64,000 nucleotides of DNA from Dyadobacter sp. CY345. GTDB taxonomy: Bacteria > Bacteroidota > Bacteroidia > Cytophagales > Spirosomataceae. A program made the position numbers and the translations under genes. A model generated the notes under the pieces. The model was not told the DNA's origin. It made no database searches and worked only from the letters and a program-made list of their open reading frames with translations. This document shows, piece by piece, positions 1 through 7,688 of the stretch. The stretch is from assembly GCF_021502725.1 (NCBI RefSeq), contig NZ_JAKFFS010000006.1, positions 310,001-374,000 on the forward strand. Reading direction: 5' to 3'. Positions within the stretch are counted from its first letter, which is position 1; the number at the start of each line of letters is the position of its first letter.

Positions 1-1
1 C

Positions 2-553
2 AAAAGCCTGGCCATTTTCTCTAAATTCCCCATTATCAAACACAAAGAAGAATCCTTTGAGCAACAAAATGGGCTTATGTATGTCGATGTTGTGATTCAG
101 AAAGATACAGTAAGGGTCATTGGTGTGCATCTGTATTCCATGTCGCTCCAATTAAAAACCCTGGTAAGCCAGAAAGAATTTGACGGAGTGAAACGTGAAA
201 CCCGATCGACGTTATCATCCATGAAGAGGGGATTTTCGGCACGTACCAATGAAGTCAGGATCCTGGAAAAGTGGATAAGAGAATCGCCTTACCCTATCAT
301 CGTATGCGGCGATTTTAATGAAACTCCATACAGCTACTTTTACGGCCGGACAAGAGCTTTGCTCAAAAATGCTTTTGAAGAAAACGGTGAAGGTTTTGGA
401 TTTACATATAACCGTATTCCCTGGTTTATCCGGATTGATAATCAATTTTATGATGACAAAGCACTGGATCTCCTGGATTTCAAAACATTGAAGGATATAA
501 AGTATTCCGACCATAATCCAAGTTTCGGAACGTATTCAGTAAACCGTGATTAG
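2..553 (+). CDS. Endonuclease/exonuclease/phosphatase family protein, C-terminal part (5' truncated by window)
   Basis: The frame is open from base 2 with no start codon, so the N-terminal part lies outside the window. The visible part matches the EEP fold (Pfam PF03372), a family of metal-dependent phosphoesterases acting on nucleic acids or other phosphodiesters; the substrate here cannot be told. An 'LAIFSKFPI' strand lies at the left edge. 'CGDFNETP' carries the conserved GDFN metal/phosphate residues, and 'YSDHNPS' near the end carries the catalytic SDH. No membrane segment is visible in this part. The gene ends just before a strong two-way terminator shared with the convergent DUF4907/Kelch pair. 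The family call is firm; the function is open. Confidence 0.85.
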   Translation, partial: KSLAIFSKFPIIKHKEESFEQQNGLMYVDVVIQKDTVRVIGVHLYSMSLQLKTLVSQKEFDGVKRETRSTLSSMKRGFSARTNEVRILEKWIRESPYPIIVCGDFNETPYSYFYGRTRALLKNAFEENGEGFGFTYNRIPWFIRIDNQFYDDKALDLLDFKTLKDIKYSDHNPSFGTYSVNRD

Positions 554-563
554 TTATAATCCG

Positions 564-624
564 ATTCTATTAACAAGAAGCGGCGATACCCTTTGAGAGT
601 ATCGCCGCTTTTTGTTAATAGAAT
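564..624. terminator. Bidirectional intrinsic terminator with a 26-bp stem
   Basis: Bases 564-589 pair with 599-624 over 26 bp with one mismatch, around a 9-base loop (590-598). The GC core is AGCGGCGATAC. A T-rich tract follows on the plus strand and an A-rich tract precedes it, so it can stop both the gene ending at 553 and the minus-strand operon ending at 635. Confidence 0.85.
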
Positions 625-634
625 TTCAATGATG

Positions 635-994
635 TTAGTGATTGTATTGAATCCCAAGACTATCCAGCTCTTCTCTTGAAACAGAAGGCGGAAATATTCC
701 TTTATTCAATTTTTTAACTACCAGTTCCCCTGTTTTAAGCGCTTCCTGCTTTGAATTAAACCCTGTATTGCCTGGCAAGCCGGGAATAATTTTCTGCTCG
801 ATCACTGGCACAGTATCCTGAAAAATCCGGTAACCCCAGGTGCTGTCAAGTTGAATTGCAGACACCTTGTAATCGCGAAGACCTTCGCTGCTTGCGTTTT
901 TCTTGTTCCCATCACAGGAAGAAAGAAAAGCTACGGCAGTGAAGGCCCACGTGCAGATCAGAGCAGATCTGAAAATATTTGACTTTATGACCAC
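635..994 (-). CDS. DUF4907-like lipoprotein
   Basis: A 119-residue protein with a lipoprotein signal: a hydrophobic stretch ending in the lipobox 'LSSC' near residue 27, so it is probably anchored in a membrane. The body resembles DUF4907: 'YKVSAIQLDSTWGYRIF' followed by 'KIIPGLPGNTGFNSKQEALKT', a small domain common in Bacteroidota next to Kelch proteins. The start is GTG, because no ATG lies upstream in frame before the Kelch stop. Only three bases separate it from the upstream Kelch gene, so the two are almost certainly co-transcribed and may work together at the cell surface. No enzymatic motif is visible. Confidence 0.7.
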   Translation of the reverse strand: MVIKSNIFRSALICTWAFTAVAFLSSCDGNKKNASSEGLRDYKVSAIQLDSTWGYRIFQDTVPVIEQKIIPGLPGNTGFNSKQEALKTGELVVKKLNKGIFPPSVSREELDSLGIQYNH

Positions 995-997
995 TTC

Positions 998-2032
998 TTA
1001 GTTATCGTCGTCGTCAACTGCTGCGTCAGGATTGAAACCCCAGAAATCATCAACAGGTGTAGAACTTGCAAGTCCTGTTCCAAAATAACCAACGTTGTTG
1101 ATTACGAAACCTGCTGCATATCCACGTGTACCTCCTTCGAAAGCTGTTTTTTCAACCCATGTATCAGAACCTGGGGTATATTCCCAGCAATCTGAATTCG
1201 CAGTTCCACCCACAACATATGCCTTTTCATTAATTACAAGAGCAAATCCGTTTGAACGTACTGGTGGGAAATCACCTTCGTCGTCGTCAAAGACAGTTTT
1301 CTGAGTCCAAGTTCCTTTTCCGCTGGTACCACCTGGAACGAATTGATAAAGGTCTCTTACAGTAGCCGCTGAATTGTTGATACCGAAACCAACATATCCA
1401 GTTCCGCCGATTGTAAATGAAGTTGCACTTCTTCTTTTCCCGCCAAGGAATGTAGCAACCTCAGTCCAGGTATCCGTTGTTGGATTATATTCGTAAAAGT
1501 CCTGATAAACACCAGATGCATTGTATCCAAGACCAACATATCCTTTATCTCCGATTGAGAATGCAGAAGCATACTGACGAGGAACACCTGCGAAATCAGC
1601 TACTGCTTTCCATTTGTTCGTTGCCGGATCATACTGCCAGAAATCTTTTTTGTAACCGTTATCAACGGTTGTAACTCCATCATAGCCCGTTCCAACATAA
1701 GCTTTTCCTCCTGCTACGAATGAAACAGCATCATTTCTTGCCGCCCCGGTGAACTCCGCAACCTGTGACCATATTTTGCCATCAGCGTCATATTGCCAGA
1801 AATCTTTTACTCTTGGAACGCTTTCTCTGGTATATCCTGTACCAATGTAACCTTTGTTATTAATCATAAAGCTTACTGCTCCATAACGGGGAATACCTCC
1901 GAAAGATGGTACGTCTTTCTTGTACCAGTTTCCAACTAAATCTGGATCAGAACTATCTCCGCAACCGAATTGGAATAATGCGGTCGAAGCAATTAGAAGG
2001 GTTAACGATGACTTTTTTAAGGTATTAAACAT
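998..2032 (-). CDS. Kelch-repeat lipoprotein (six-bladed beta-propeller)
   Basis: About 344 residues. An in-frame ATG exists at 2074, but the ATG at 2032 gives a clean lipoprotein signal ('LLIASTALFQFGC'), so I chose it. The rest is about six Kelch repeats of 45-55 residues. Each carries a variant of 'GKAYVGTGY' and later 'DFWQYDPATNKW', which is the Kelch glycine pair plus the spaced Y/W signature, so a closed six-bladed propeller is expected. The C terminus is a short acidic tail (DDDD). Such propellers bind proteins or glycans; no catalytic residues can be assigned. First gene of a two-gene operon with the DUF4907-like lipoprotein. Confidence 0.85.
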   Translation of the reverse strand: MFNTLKKSSLTLLIASTALFQFGCGDSSDPDLVGNWYKKDVPSFGGIPRYGAVSFMINNKGYIGTGYTRESVPRVKDFWQYDADGKIWSQVAEFTGAARNDAVSFVAGGKAYVGTGYDGVTTVDNGYKKDFWQYDPATNKWKAVADFAGVPRQYASAFSIGDKGYVGLGYNASGVYQDFYEYNPTTDTWTEVATFLGGKRRSATSFTIGGTGYVGFGINNSAATVRDLYQFVPGGTSGKGTWTQKTVFDDDEGDFPPVRSNGFALVINEKAYVVGGTANSDCWEYTPGSDTWVEKTAFEGGTRGYAAGFVINNVGYFGTGLASSTPVDDFWGFNPDAAVDDDDN

Positions 2033-2193
2033 GGAAAAAATTCTGGTTTGACTAATTAATACAAATGAATACAAAAATGTTGGTATACTAAGGATAAAAA
2101 AAACAATTGCGATAAGATGACCGAATGTGTAGACGAAGAGACATCTGGACCAAATCTACTGCAAACATAACATCTTGGAATTGCTTAGAAAAA

Positions 2194-2922
2194 TTATATA
2201 TTTACTTTTTGCCTAAAAGTTTCATAATAGCCGTCACTGATAGGTACTGTGTTTTGTCCGATTTTGATGCGTTGGCTTCTGATTATGTCAATTTTATCAA
2301 TTGAAACAATGTATGATTTGTGCACTCTGAAAAATAGATTCTTCGGCAATTTTTCTTCCAATCCTTTCATAGTCATTCTGGTAATGACAGGATTGGGCTG
2401 ATTTACGAAGTAAATTTTCAAGTAATCTTTCAGCCCTTCAATATAACTCACATCGGATAATTTTATTTTTACCAGTGAGTAATCTGAGGTTACAAATAAA
2501 TATTCAGAATTGGTAAAATACGCTTCTGAAAAATTATTTCTTCTGTCCCGAAAGCTTAATAAACTAAAAAGTTCATGCGCTTTATCGGCAGCTTTCCAAA
2601 ATCGTTCTATCGAAATCGGTTTTAAAAGGTAATCTAAAACATCCAGATTAAAGGCTTCTAACGCAAAATTATCCTTATTTGTTGTGATGACAACCCGGGT
2701 GCTGTAAGATAAACTTTTTAAATAATGAAGTCCAGCCATCCCACAATTTTCAATGTCTAGAAATAGAAGGTCTACTTTTTGCGTTTTAAGAATACCGTCA
2801 GCATTTTCGGAAGATCTGAAAGTACCGATCAAATTAAAAAATGGGATACTGTTTATATGCTGACTCAAAATTTCCAGATCGTGTTCATTTTTATCAATGA
2901 CAATACAATTAATATTCCTCAT
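2194..2922 (-). CDS. LytTR-family response regulator
   Basis: A 242-residue protein with an N-terminal receiver domain (about residues 3-115) and a C-terminal LytTR DNA-binding domain (about 140-240; 'VSYIEGLKDYLKIYF', then 'FFRVHKSYIVSIDKI'). The phosphoacceptor is probably Asp56 in 'LFLDIENCGMAG', with the signalling Lys in 'YLLKPIS'. The acidic pocket is unusual: the usual IVDDE is 'VIDKNE', so the second acidic residue is Lys, and the MPG after the phosphoacceptor is NCG. No LytS-type histidine kinase gene is adjacent. It is monocistronic and divergent from the DUF4270 gene, which it could regulate. Confidence 0.88.
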   Translation of the reverse strand: MRNINCIVIDKNEHDLEILSQHINSIPFFNLIGTFRSSENADGILKTQKVDLLFLDIENCGMAGLHYLKSLSYSTRVVITTNKDNFALEAFNLDVLDYLLKPISIERFWKAADKAHELFSLLSFRDRRNNFSEAYFTNSEYLFVTSDYSLVKIKLSDVSYIEGLKDYLKIYFVNQPNPVITRMTMKGLEEKLPKNLFFRVHKSYIVSIDKIDIIRSQRIKIGQNTVPISDGYYETFRQKVNI

Positions 2923-3031
2923 ACGTAGTTTAAATGCAAATTGCCGATGTAATATTTAACCATACGTGTAAGCCGTCTATTTTGTTGCATCTAATTTTGG
3001 TCTACACATTTTGCCTGTTTGTCTAATTCCT

Positions 3032-3062
3032 TTTGTTATTCAGTTTATATCTGATAATTTTG
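3032..3062 (+). promoter_or_regulatory. Bacteroidota-type promoter of the DUF4270 gene
   Basis: TTTG at 3032-3035 is followed by exactly 19 bases and TAATTTTG at 3055-3062, matching the Bacteroidota housekeeping consensus TTTG-N19-TAnnTTTG. Transcription should start near 3069, giving a leader of about 17 bases before the ATG at 3086. Confidence 0.75.
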
Positions 3063-3085
3063 CATTTTTACTGTTCTTGCGCTAA

Positions 3086-4483
3086 ATGAAATTTACTCAT
3101 TATTCTTTTAAAGGATTATTCTCGCCGGTTTCCAGCATACTCGCCGGATTATATTTGTGCGTTTCACTATCAGGTTGCCAATCGGGTGATGAAATCAACG
3201 CCCTGGAACAAACCAACCCTGACGATTTCCAGGTTCTGTTTTCTGATACGACTACCGTAAAACTTTCAACGGTTGCCTGGGATTCGACGATGACAGGCGG
3301 CGCAGGCCGGATGCTTATCGGAAGATATGTAGACCCATTTTTTGGGAACATGCAGTCTGCTGCTTATTTTCAACCTACGCTGGTGACTGCGTTCACCCTT
3401 CCTGAGAAGGCGGTTTATGATTCTTTGGTGTTAAAGCTTCCTTACGATACATATTACTACGGAGACACAACCAAAACGCTGAACTTTTCCGTTCACACTC
3501 TTCAGGCCGATATACTCGTTAAAAGCAGTTACTTTAATAATAACACAACGACTTTTGATAAGACGCCAATTGGCAAGAAAAGTTTTAGGCCTTCGCCAAA
3601 CCAAACTAACTCACTCAGGATCAAACTTGATGATGTGTTAGGAAAAAAGGTGTTTGATCAAAGTGTAGCCAATCTTTTGACTACCAATGAACAATGGATC
3701 AATATTGTTAAAGGTCTTGTCGTAATGGCTGACGCGAAGGATAATGCCTCGGTATTAGGTTTTAAAACCAGCAGTGACAGTACCCTGGTAGAGCTTCATT
3801 ACCACACAGAAGAAAAGGATGGTGTCAGCAAAGCAGTTGGTACATTTAAGGTAACAGCTGAATACAACCAGATTCTTGCCGACAGAGCGGGCACTGAGCT
3901 TGCAAAGCTGCCGGTCAACAGCAGGACTGCTTTACCTTCTGAACAATCAGGAAACAAAGTTTTTATTCAGGGTGGTGTGGGCTTAATGGCAAGAGCTGAT
4001 TTCCCTACGCTGCGAGGATTGAAAGATGTAAAATACTCTGTTCCAAACCGGGCATTTCTTAGAATTACACCTTACAAAAATTCCGTTGTCAAAGGCATTT
4101 TCGGAGCACCTCCGGTCATACATGTATACTACTGTGACAAAAATAATCAGTTCATAACATCTAACGGACAGCCAATTCCGTTGTCTACGTTGGGAGGTAC
4201 AACGCAGCCGGCTGCTGTTGTTGGCGAATATGTAAATGATCTTTTTACAAATACCGAATACTACGAATTTGATGTTAGTTCTCAGTTCACTTCGATACTT
4301 GCCAGTGAGTCAGCGGATGCAAACGGATTGTTGTTTATTACATCTGCCTTGGGTGCCAGCACGTTCCCTGAAACTCAAACAGAATTTTCCCAAAGCCTTA
4401 CGCGACTTGTAATTGGTGATCAAAAAAATGCGGTGCAGCCGGGAGCAAAGCTTCTGCTTTATTACACAACGTTAAAACCATAG
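3086..4483 (+). CDS. DUF4270-family lipoprotein
   Basis: 465 residues. The N terminus has a hydrophobic signal ending in the lipobox 'LSGC' at about residue 31, so it is a predicted lipoprotein. The body matches DUF4270 as I know it: 'LIGRYVDPFFGNMQSAAYFQ', then 'YDSLVLKLPY' with strands typical of an extracellular beta-rich domain, repeats of 'RTALPSEQSG'-like turns, and a terminal 'GAKLLLYYT' strand. The biochemical role of the family is unknown. It is monocistronic, with a consensus promoter upstream and a strong terminator downstream. The LytTR gene is divergent. Confidence 0.75.
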   Translation: MKFTHYSFKGLFSPVSSILAGLYLCVSLSGCQSGDEINALEQTNPDDFQVLFSDTTTVKLSTVAWDSTMTGGAGRMLIGRYVDPFFGNMQSAAYFQPTLVTAFTLPEKAVYDSLVLKLPYDTYYYGDTTKTLNFSVHTLQADILVKSSYFNNNTTTFDKTPIGKKSFRPSPNQTNSLRIKLDDVLGKKVFDQSVANLLTTNEQWINIVKGLVVMADAKDNASVLGFKTSSDSTLVELHYHTEEKDGVSKAVGTFKVTAEYNQILADRAGTELAKLPVNSRTALPSEQSGNKVFIQGGVGLMARADFPTLRGLKDVKYSVPNRAFLRITPYKNSVVKGIFGAPPVIHVYYCDKNNQFITSNGQPIPLSTLGGTTQPAAVVGEYVNDLFTNTEYYEFDVSSQFTSILASESADANGLLFITSALGASTFPETQTEFSQSLTRLVIGDQKNAVQPGAKLLLYYTTLKP

Positions 4484-4503
4484 TCTGTAAGACAGTTTGA
4501 TAA

Positions 4504-4556
4504 CATAAAAAGCGAAAGCGGTCCAGGAAATTCCTGAGCCGCTTTCGCTTTTTATG
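4504..4556. terminator. Bidirectional intrinsic terminator
   Basis: Bases 4504-4521 pair perfectly with 4539-4556 (18 bp, core AGCGAAAGCGG), flanked by A and T runs. It serves the convergent DUF4270 (+) and bestrophin-like (-) genes. Confidence 0.85.
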
Positions 4557-4583
4557 TTTGGGTAAATAACTTATCAGATCGGA

Positions 4584-5486
4584 TTACATGATATACCCAT
4601 CTTTCGGTAAGATCTTATCAGGAATCAAAGGTGCATCAATGAGTTGCAAAAGATTAATTTCGATCGTTCTGGAAAGTGATGTCATCGGGATGTCATTGTG
4701 ATTTCCTTCGAACGGGCTCTGCATAACGTAAGAAATACCTTCAACGTAAAAGAACAAAAACGATATCAGGAAAGTAATCGGAATGGCTATCCTTCCAAGA
4801 CTTTCGATTAGGCCCATTGGCAAAATCAACGTAAAGAGAAAGATAATAAAATGCACAAAAAAGCTATACTGTGTCGGGAAAATTGTATTCTTAATCCTTT
4901 CGCACTGCCCCATCGAATCGCAAAGACGACTTAATGTGTCATCGATATTCTGGAAAAACAGTGTACTTAAATATTGCTTGTCGAAAGCATAATTCAATCG
5001 TTCCTGAATCAAGAAGAGTATAGCGTTTGGGATATTATCATGTCGTGATACATAATCGAGCTCTTGTTCGGTCAGATGCAAATGCGCATTGATCAACACA
5101 GATTCGCGCCGGAGACTGTTGCAGAGCGCATAACACCACGCAATCTGAAGATGCGTTATATTATCAACAATTGCACTTTTTTCATTCGGCTCAGCTTTAA
5201 TGAATGAAAGCGACTGGCGGATCAGCGTTCTGCTATCATTGACGATTGCTCCCCACGATTTCCTCGCTTCCCACCAGCGGTCGTAGGCCGAGTTTGTCCT
5301 GAAACCTAACAAAAGTGAAAGAGCCGTACCTACTACGGAAATAATTGAAATTGGAAAAATGAGAAAGTGCCAGCCCTGATACTGGTACAAATAAAAAACA
5401 AGTGCGGCATATGCAGTAACAGCGAGAACCCCAGGCCATATTCCCTTTAAAAGGCGCCAGATAGAAAAAACTTCCTTAACGTACAT
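4584..5486 (-). CDS. Bestrophin-like (YneE/UPF0187 family) anion channel
   Basis: 300 residues, the normal length for bacterial bestrophin homologues, which form pentameric channels in the inner membrane. The family hallmark is 'LLGFRTNSAYDRWWEARK' (about residues 59-76), with the F-R-N-A-RWWEAR pattern that lines the pore. Two hydrophobic hairpins are visible: about residues 15-60 and about 210-255, the latter holding 'FFVHFIIFLFTLILPMGL'. The C-terminal helix 'MTSLSRTIEINLLQ' is also typical. It appears monocistronic, so genetic context gives no hint about the ion carried. Confidence 0.88.
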   Translation of the reverse strand: MYVKEVFSIWRLLKGIWPGVLAVTAYAALVFYLYQYQGWHFLIFPISIISVVGTALSLLLGFRTNSAYDRWWEARKSWGAIVNDSRTLIRQSLSFIKAEPNEKSAIVDNITHLQIAWCYALCNSLRRESVLINAHLHLTEQELDYVSRHDNIPNAILFLIQERLNYAFDKQYLSTLFFQNIDDTLSRLCDSMGQCERIKNTIFPTQYSFFVHFIIFLFTLILPMGLIESLGRIAIPITFLISFLFFYVEGISYVMQSPFEGNHNDIPMTSLSRTIEINLLQLIDAPLIPDKILPKDGYIM

Positions 5487-5623
5487 TCAATAAAATTTAA
5501 TAGTAATGAGTAAGGACAAATATTGTACCAAAGTAGCTTGACTAATATGCCAAAATGAAGTCTGCGAGGTGATGGGAGGAAACCTCGTGGCGAAACTGTT
5601 GTTGGGTTGCAGTATTAATCAGG

Positions 5624-6031
5624 TTAAAACTGTTTCAAAAAAAACCTATTGAATATTTTTTTTGCAATATCGATTAAAGCCCTGAAATTATTTGGCTTGG
5701 TTAAAAACTCATCTGCTCCTGCCTCCTTCGCTTTTATTGCCAGTTCCGGATTATCTGACGTTGAAAGCATTACCGTAGGAATTTCTGCGAGCTCCGGATC
5801 AGCCTTCATAGCCAGAATTGTTTCTATACCGTTCATTTTGGGCATATTCATATCGAGCACGACGATCGTATCTGCAAGATCATCCGTACCCTTAATGTTA
5901 TCAATAAGCTCCATACCATCTTCGGACTCCACAACGTTCACGCCCGGATTAGCCTCTTCCAAAGCCTCCTTCATCAGCATTCTGTCATCCTCGTCATCAT
6001 CTGCGAGATGAACCGTTTTGTTTTCGTCCAT
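5624..6031 (-). CDS. Single-domain (CheY-like) response regulator
   Basis: 135 residues, one receiver domain with no output domain. The acidic pocket is 'HLADDDEDD', the phosphoacceptor Asp lies in 'IVVLDMNMPKMNG', the switch Thr/Ser in 'VMLSTSD' and the signalling Lys in 'FLTKPNN'. All key residues are present, so phosphorylation is expected. The partner kinase is not in the neighbourhood. It may shuttle phosphate within a relay or act by protein contact. Its start is divergent from a second single-domain regulator at 6146, 114 bases away. Confidence 0.92.
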   Translation of the reverse strand: MDENKTVHLADDDEDDRMLMKEALEEANPGVNVVESEDGMELIDNIKGTDDLADTIVVLDMNMPKMNGIETILAMKADPELAEIPTVMLSTSDNPELAIKAKEAGADEFLTKPNNFRALIDIAKKIFNRFFLKQF

Positions 6032-6145
6032 TTCGTATAAAACTCTCTACATGAAAGCATAAGTTTCCGCGAAATTACGAATAATTCGGTTAGGAATAAT
6101 ATTTTAACCTATTTAGACTCAGTATCAATTTGTAACATTTCGAAT

Positions 6146-6535
6146 ATGAAGCAACTGACATTTTTATTGATTGATGATGATCAGGACGACCACTTCATCT
6201 TCTCAAATGCACTTGATCTGGCATTTCCGGATTCACTTTGCAGTTATACTTTTAACTGTCCGGAGGCCATCGAACTACTGAACGGGCATTCTATGGTAAT
6301 TCCCGATTTTATTTTTATGGATTGGAGTATGCCTTACATGAATGCTATCGAATGCATCAAATCCTTAAAAGAAATTAAGGATATTGCGGAAACGCCTATG
6401 TATATTCTATCCAGCTCCAAGCCAAGCTTTGAGATACAACACATCGTGGGTCTGCACATTAAAAAAGTTTTACAGAAACAAGATTCCATCCAGCAATTAG
6501 CCAATGAAATTCAGCAAGCAGTTGGAGGTTATTGA
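6146..6535 (+). CDS. Single-domain response regulator, divergent partner of the one at 5624-6031
   Basis: 129 residues, a receiver domain only. The acidic pocket is 'LLIDDDQDD' and the phosphoacceptor Asp is in 'FIFMDWSMPYMNAIE'. The switch Ser is in 'YILSSSKP'. The signalling Lys is probably the one in 'KVLQKQDS', where the usual following Pro is Gln. It diverges in sequence from the neighbour at 5624-6031, so this is not a recent duplication. There is no output domain and no adjacent kinase. Confidence 0.88.
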   Translation: MKQLTFLLIDDDQDDHFIFSNALDLAFPDSLCSYTFNCPEAIELLNGHSMVIPDFIFMDWSMPYMNAIECIKSLKEIKDIAETPMYILSSSKPSFEIQHIVGLHIKKVLQKQDSIQQLANEIQQAVGGY

Positions 6536-6585
6536 TTACTCTCGGTTTGCAAAAGTAAAAGCTGGTTTTCAAAAAGATTCCTAGC

Positions 6586-6960
6586 CTACCGATTTAACAA
6601 TTTGTGAAATCTTCTAAACCTGAATTCAAAAAAATCCAGTAACTCTTCTCTAGACAAGGCGAAAAAAGGCTGTTCCTCTACCTCGCCCCACAAAATAAAA
6701 GAAAATTCTTCTCCGGGGTTTTTCAAAAAATGAAAATAAATCGTCGTTTTATTTTCATGCGCCTCCCCTTCTTCGATCACATAAGGCTCTCTGACTATTC
6801 GATCAATATGAATACCGATTTGATGATAAGTCTCCTGTTCAAACTGCGGGTCGAATCGCTTGTAAAATTGACTTATTACAAGATCATAATCAATGCCGGT
6901 TGCAGGGAAAATATCTGACTGAAAAAAATCTAAAAGTTGTTCGCGTGTTGGTCGCTGCAT
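6586..6960 (-). CDS. Hypothetical protein, cytoplasmic
   Basis: 124 residues that I do not recognise. There is no signal peptide or membrane segment, and the composition is rich in Phe, Glu and Arg. Near-repeated ends are visible: 'TREQLLDFFQSDIF' at the N terminus and 'SREELLDFFEFRFRRF' at the C terminus, suggesting two similar helices bracketing a beta core ('TTIYFHFLKNPGEEFSFILWG'). It sits 24 bases downstream of another unknown gene on the same strand, and the two may form an operon. Confidence 0.6.
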   Translation of the reverse strand: MQRPTREQLLDFFQSDIFPATGIDYDLVISQFYKRFDPQFEQETYHQIGIHIDRIVREPYVIEEGEAHENKTTIYFHFLKNPGEEFSFILWGEVEEQPFFALSREELLDFFEFRFRRFHKLLNR

Positions 6961-6984
6961 GACCGTAAAATTATCAAACTGTAT

Positions 6985-7401
6985 TTATTTCGCCAATTCT
7001 AAACTAATGTGATAAACCAGATCTTCAATACTAACCTCGGCAGTAGCTAGCTTGAGCTTATCCTTATCATAATACTCAGTCAGATATTTGTTATCATTCC
7101 CGCTATCGGTTACTATCAAATATTTCGTAGGATAGGTTTTGAAGTACTTTTTTGAGGTAATATGATCATAATTTAAAATAACATGGGGCAATTCAGCAGC
7201 TGAATCAACCTTGCCGTAAGAGATAATCACCAGATCACTTGTCGGCAAAAATATAGTGACAAACCATGCAGGATCGTAGTGAACAATTAATTTTACCAGG
7301 TCCATTTCATCAGAATCTGGTATGCGATTGGAACTGATAAATGCCACATTCTCCCATTTTGACTTAATTAACTGCCCGATGCGATCAATAAATAATTCCA
7401 T
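6985..7401 (-). CDS. Hypothetical protein, cytoplasmic
   Basis: 138 residues, no recognised family. No signal or membrane segment is visible. The sequence alternates charged loops with beta-like stretches such as 'WFVTIFLPTSDLVIISYG' and 'KYLIVTDSG'. The start at 7401 is the first ATG and yields 'MELFIDRIGQLIKSKWENV'. It precedes the unknown gene at 6586-6960 by 24 bases, suggesting co-transcription. Coding potential looks normal for the region. No function can be assigned. Confidence 0.6.
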   Translation of the reverse strand: MELFIDRIGQLIKSKWENVAFISSNRIPDSDEMDLVKLIVHYDPAWFVTIFLPTSDLVIISYGKVDSAAELPHVILNYDHITSKKYFKTYPTKYLIVTDSGNDNKYLTEYYDKDKLKLATAEVSIEDLVYHISLELAK

Positions 7402-7550
7402 GTATTCAGGTTAAATTACATAAGCTGTTTTTGTAATATACCTATTTTAAATTGTATACCGGGATTTAATTTTGACAGAATCGATTTACCGGTAGTTATG
7501 GCATCGCAAATATTTGAGCTAAGAGTAAATAAAAAAATACTAAAAACAAA

Positions 7551-7580
7551 AAAACTGCGATACCGGGGCATCGCAGTTTT
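7551..7580 (-). terminator. Intrinsic terminator of tRNA-Val
   Basis: On the minus strand an 11-bp stem (7570-7580 with 7551-7561) encloses an 8-base GC-rich loop and is followed by a T-rich tract. It lies 13 bases past the 3' end of the tRNA. Confidence 0.8.
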
Positions 7581-7592
7581 GAAGAAATTTCG

Positions 7593-7667
7593 TAGGACGT
7601 AGCGGGCTCGAACCGCTGACCTCCGCCCTGTCAAGGCGGCACTCTGAACCAACTGAGCTAACATCCT
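7593..7667 (-). tRNA. tRNA-Val, anticodon GAC
   Basis: 75 bases. All four arms fold: the acceptor stem AGGATGT/ACGTCCT has one wobble pair. The D arm is GCTC/GAGT. The anticodon stem CCGCC/GGCGG has the seven-base loop TTGACAG, giving anticodon GAC (Val). The T arm is AGCGG/CCGCT with loop TTCGAGC. The discriminator is A and CCA is not encoded. It is a single tRNA gene with its own terminator. Confidence 0.93.
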
Positions 7668-7678
7668 GATTATCGTTT

Positions 7679-7686
7679 CAAATATA
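7679..7686 (-). promoter_or_regulatory. Likely -7 element of the tRNA-Val promoter
   Basis: On the minus strand the bases read TATATTTG, matching TAnnTTTG, with TTGC (7706-7709) in the -33 position after 19 bases. The predicted start, near 7672, lies a few bases before the mature tRNA 5' end. The promoter overlaps the 3' end of the MFS gene. Confidence 0.5.
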
Positions 7687-7688
7687 TA

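Noticed and set aside
564..624. Long-stem repeat as a mobile REP-like element
   Set aside because: The stem ends in a T tract between convergent genes and I saw no second copy in the window; a terminator explains it.
998..2032. DNA tandem repeat or CRISPR-like array in the Kelch gene
   Set aside because: The repeats are at protein level, about 45-55 residues and divergent in DNA; there are no identical repeat units with regular spacers.
7593..7667. tRNA-Asp
   Set aside because: The anticodon loop is TTGACAG, giving GAC (Val), not GTC (Asp).
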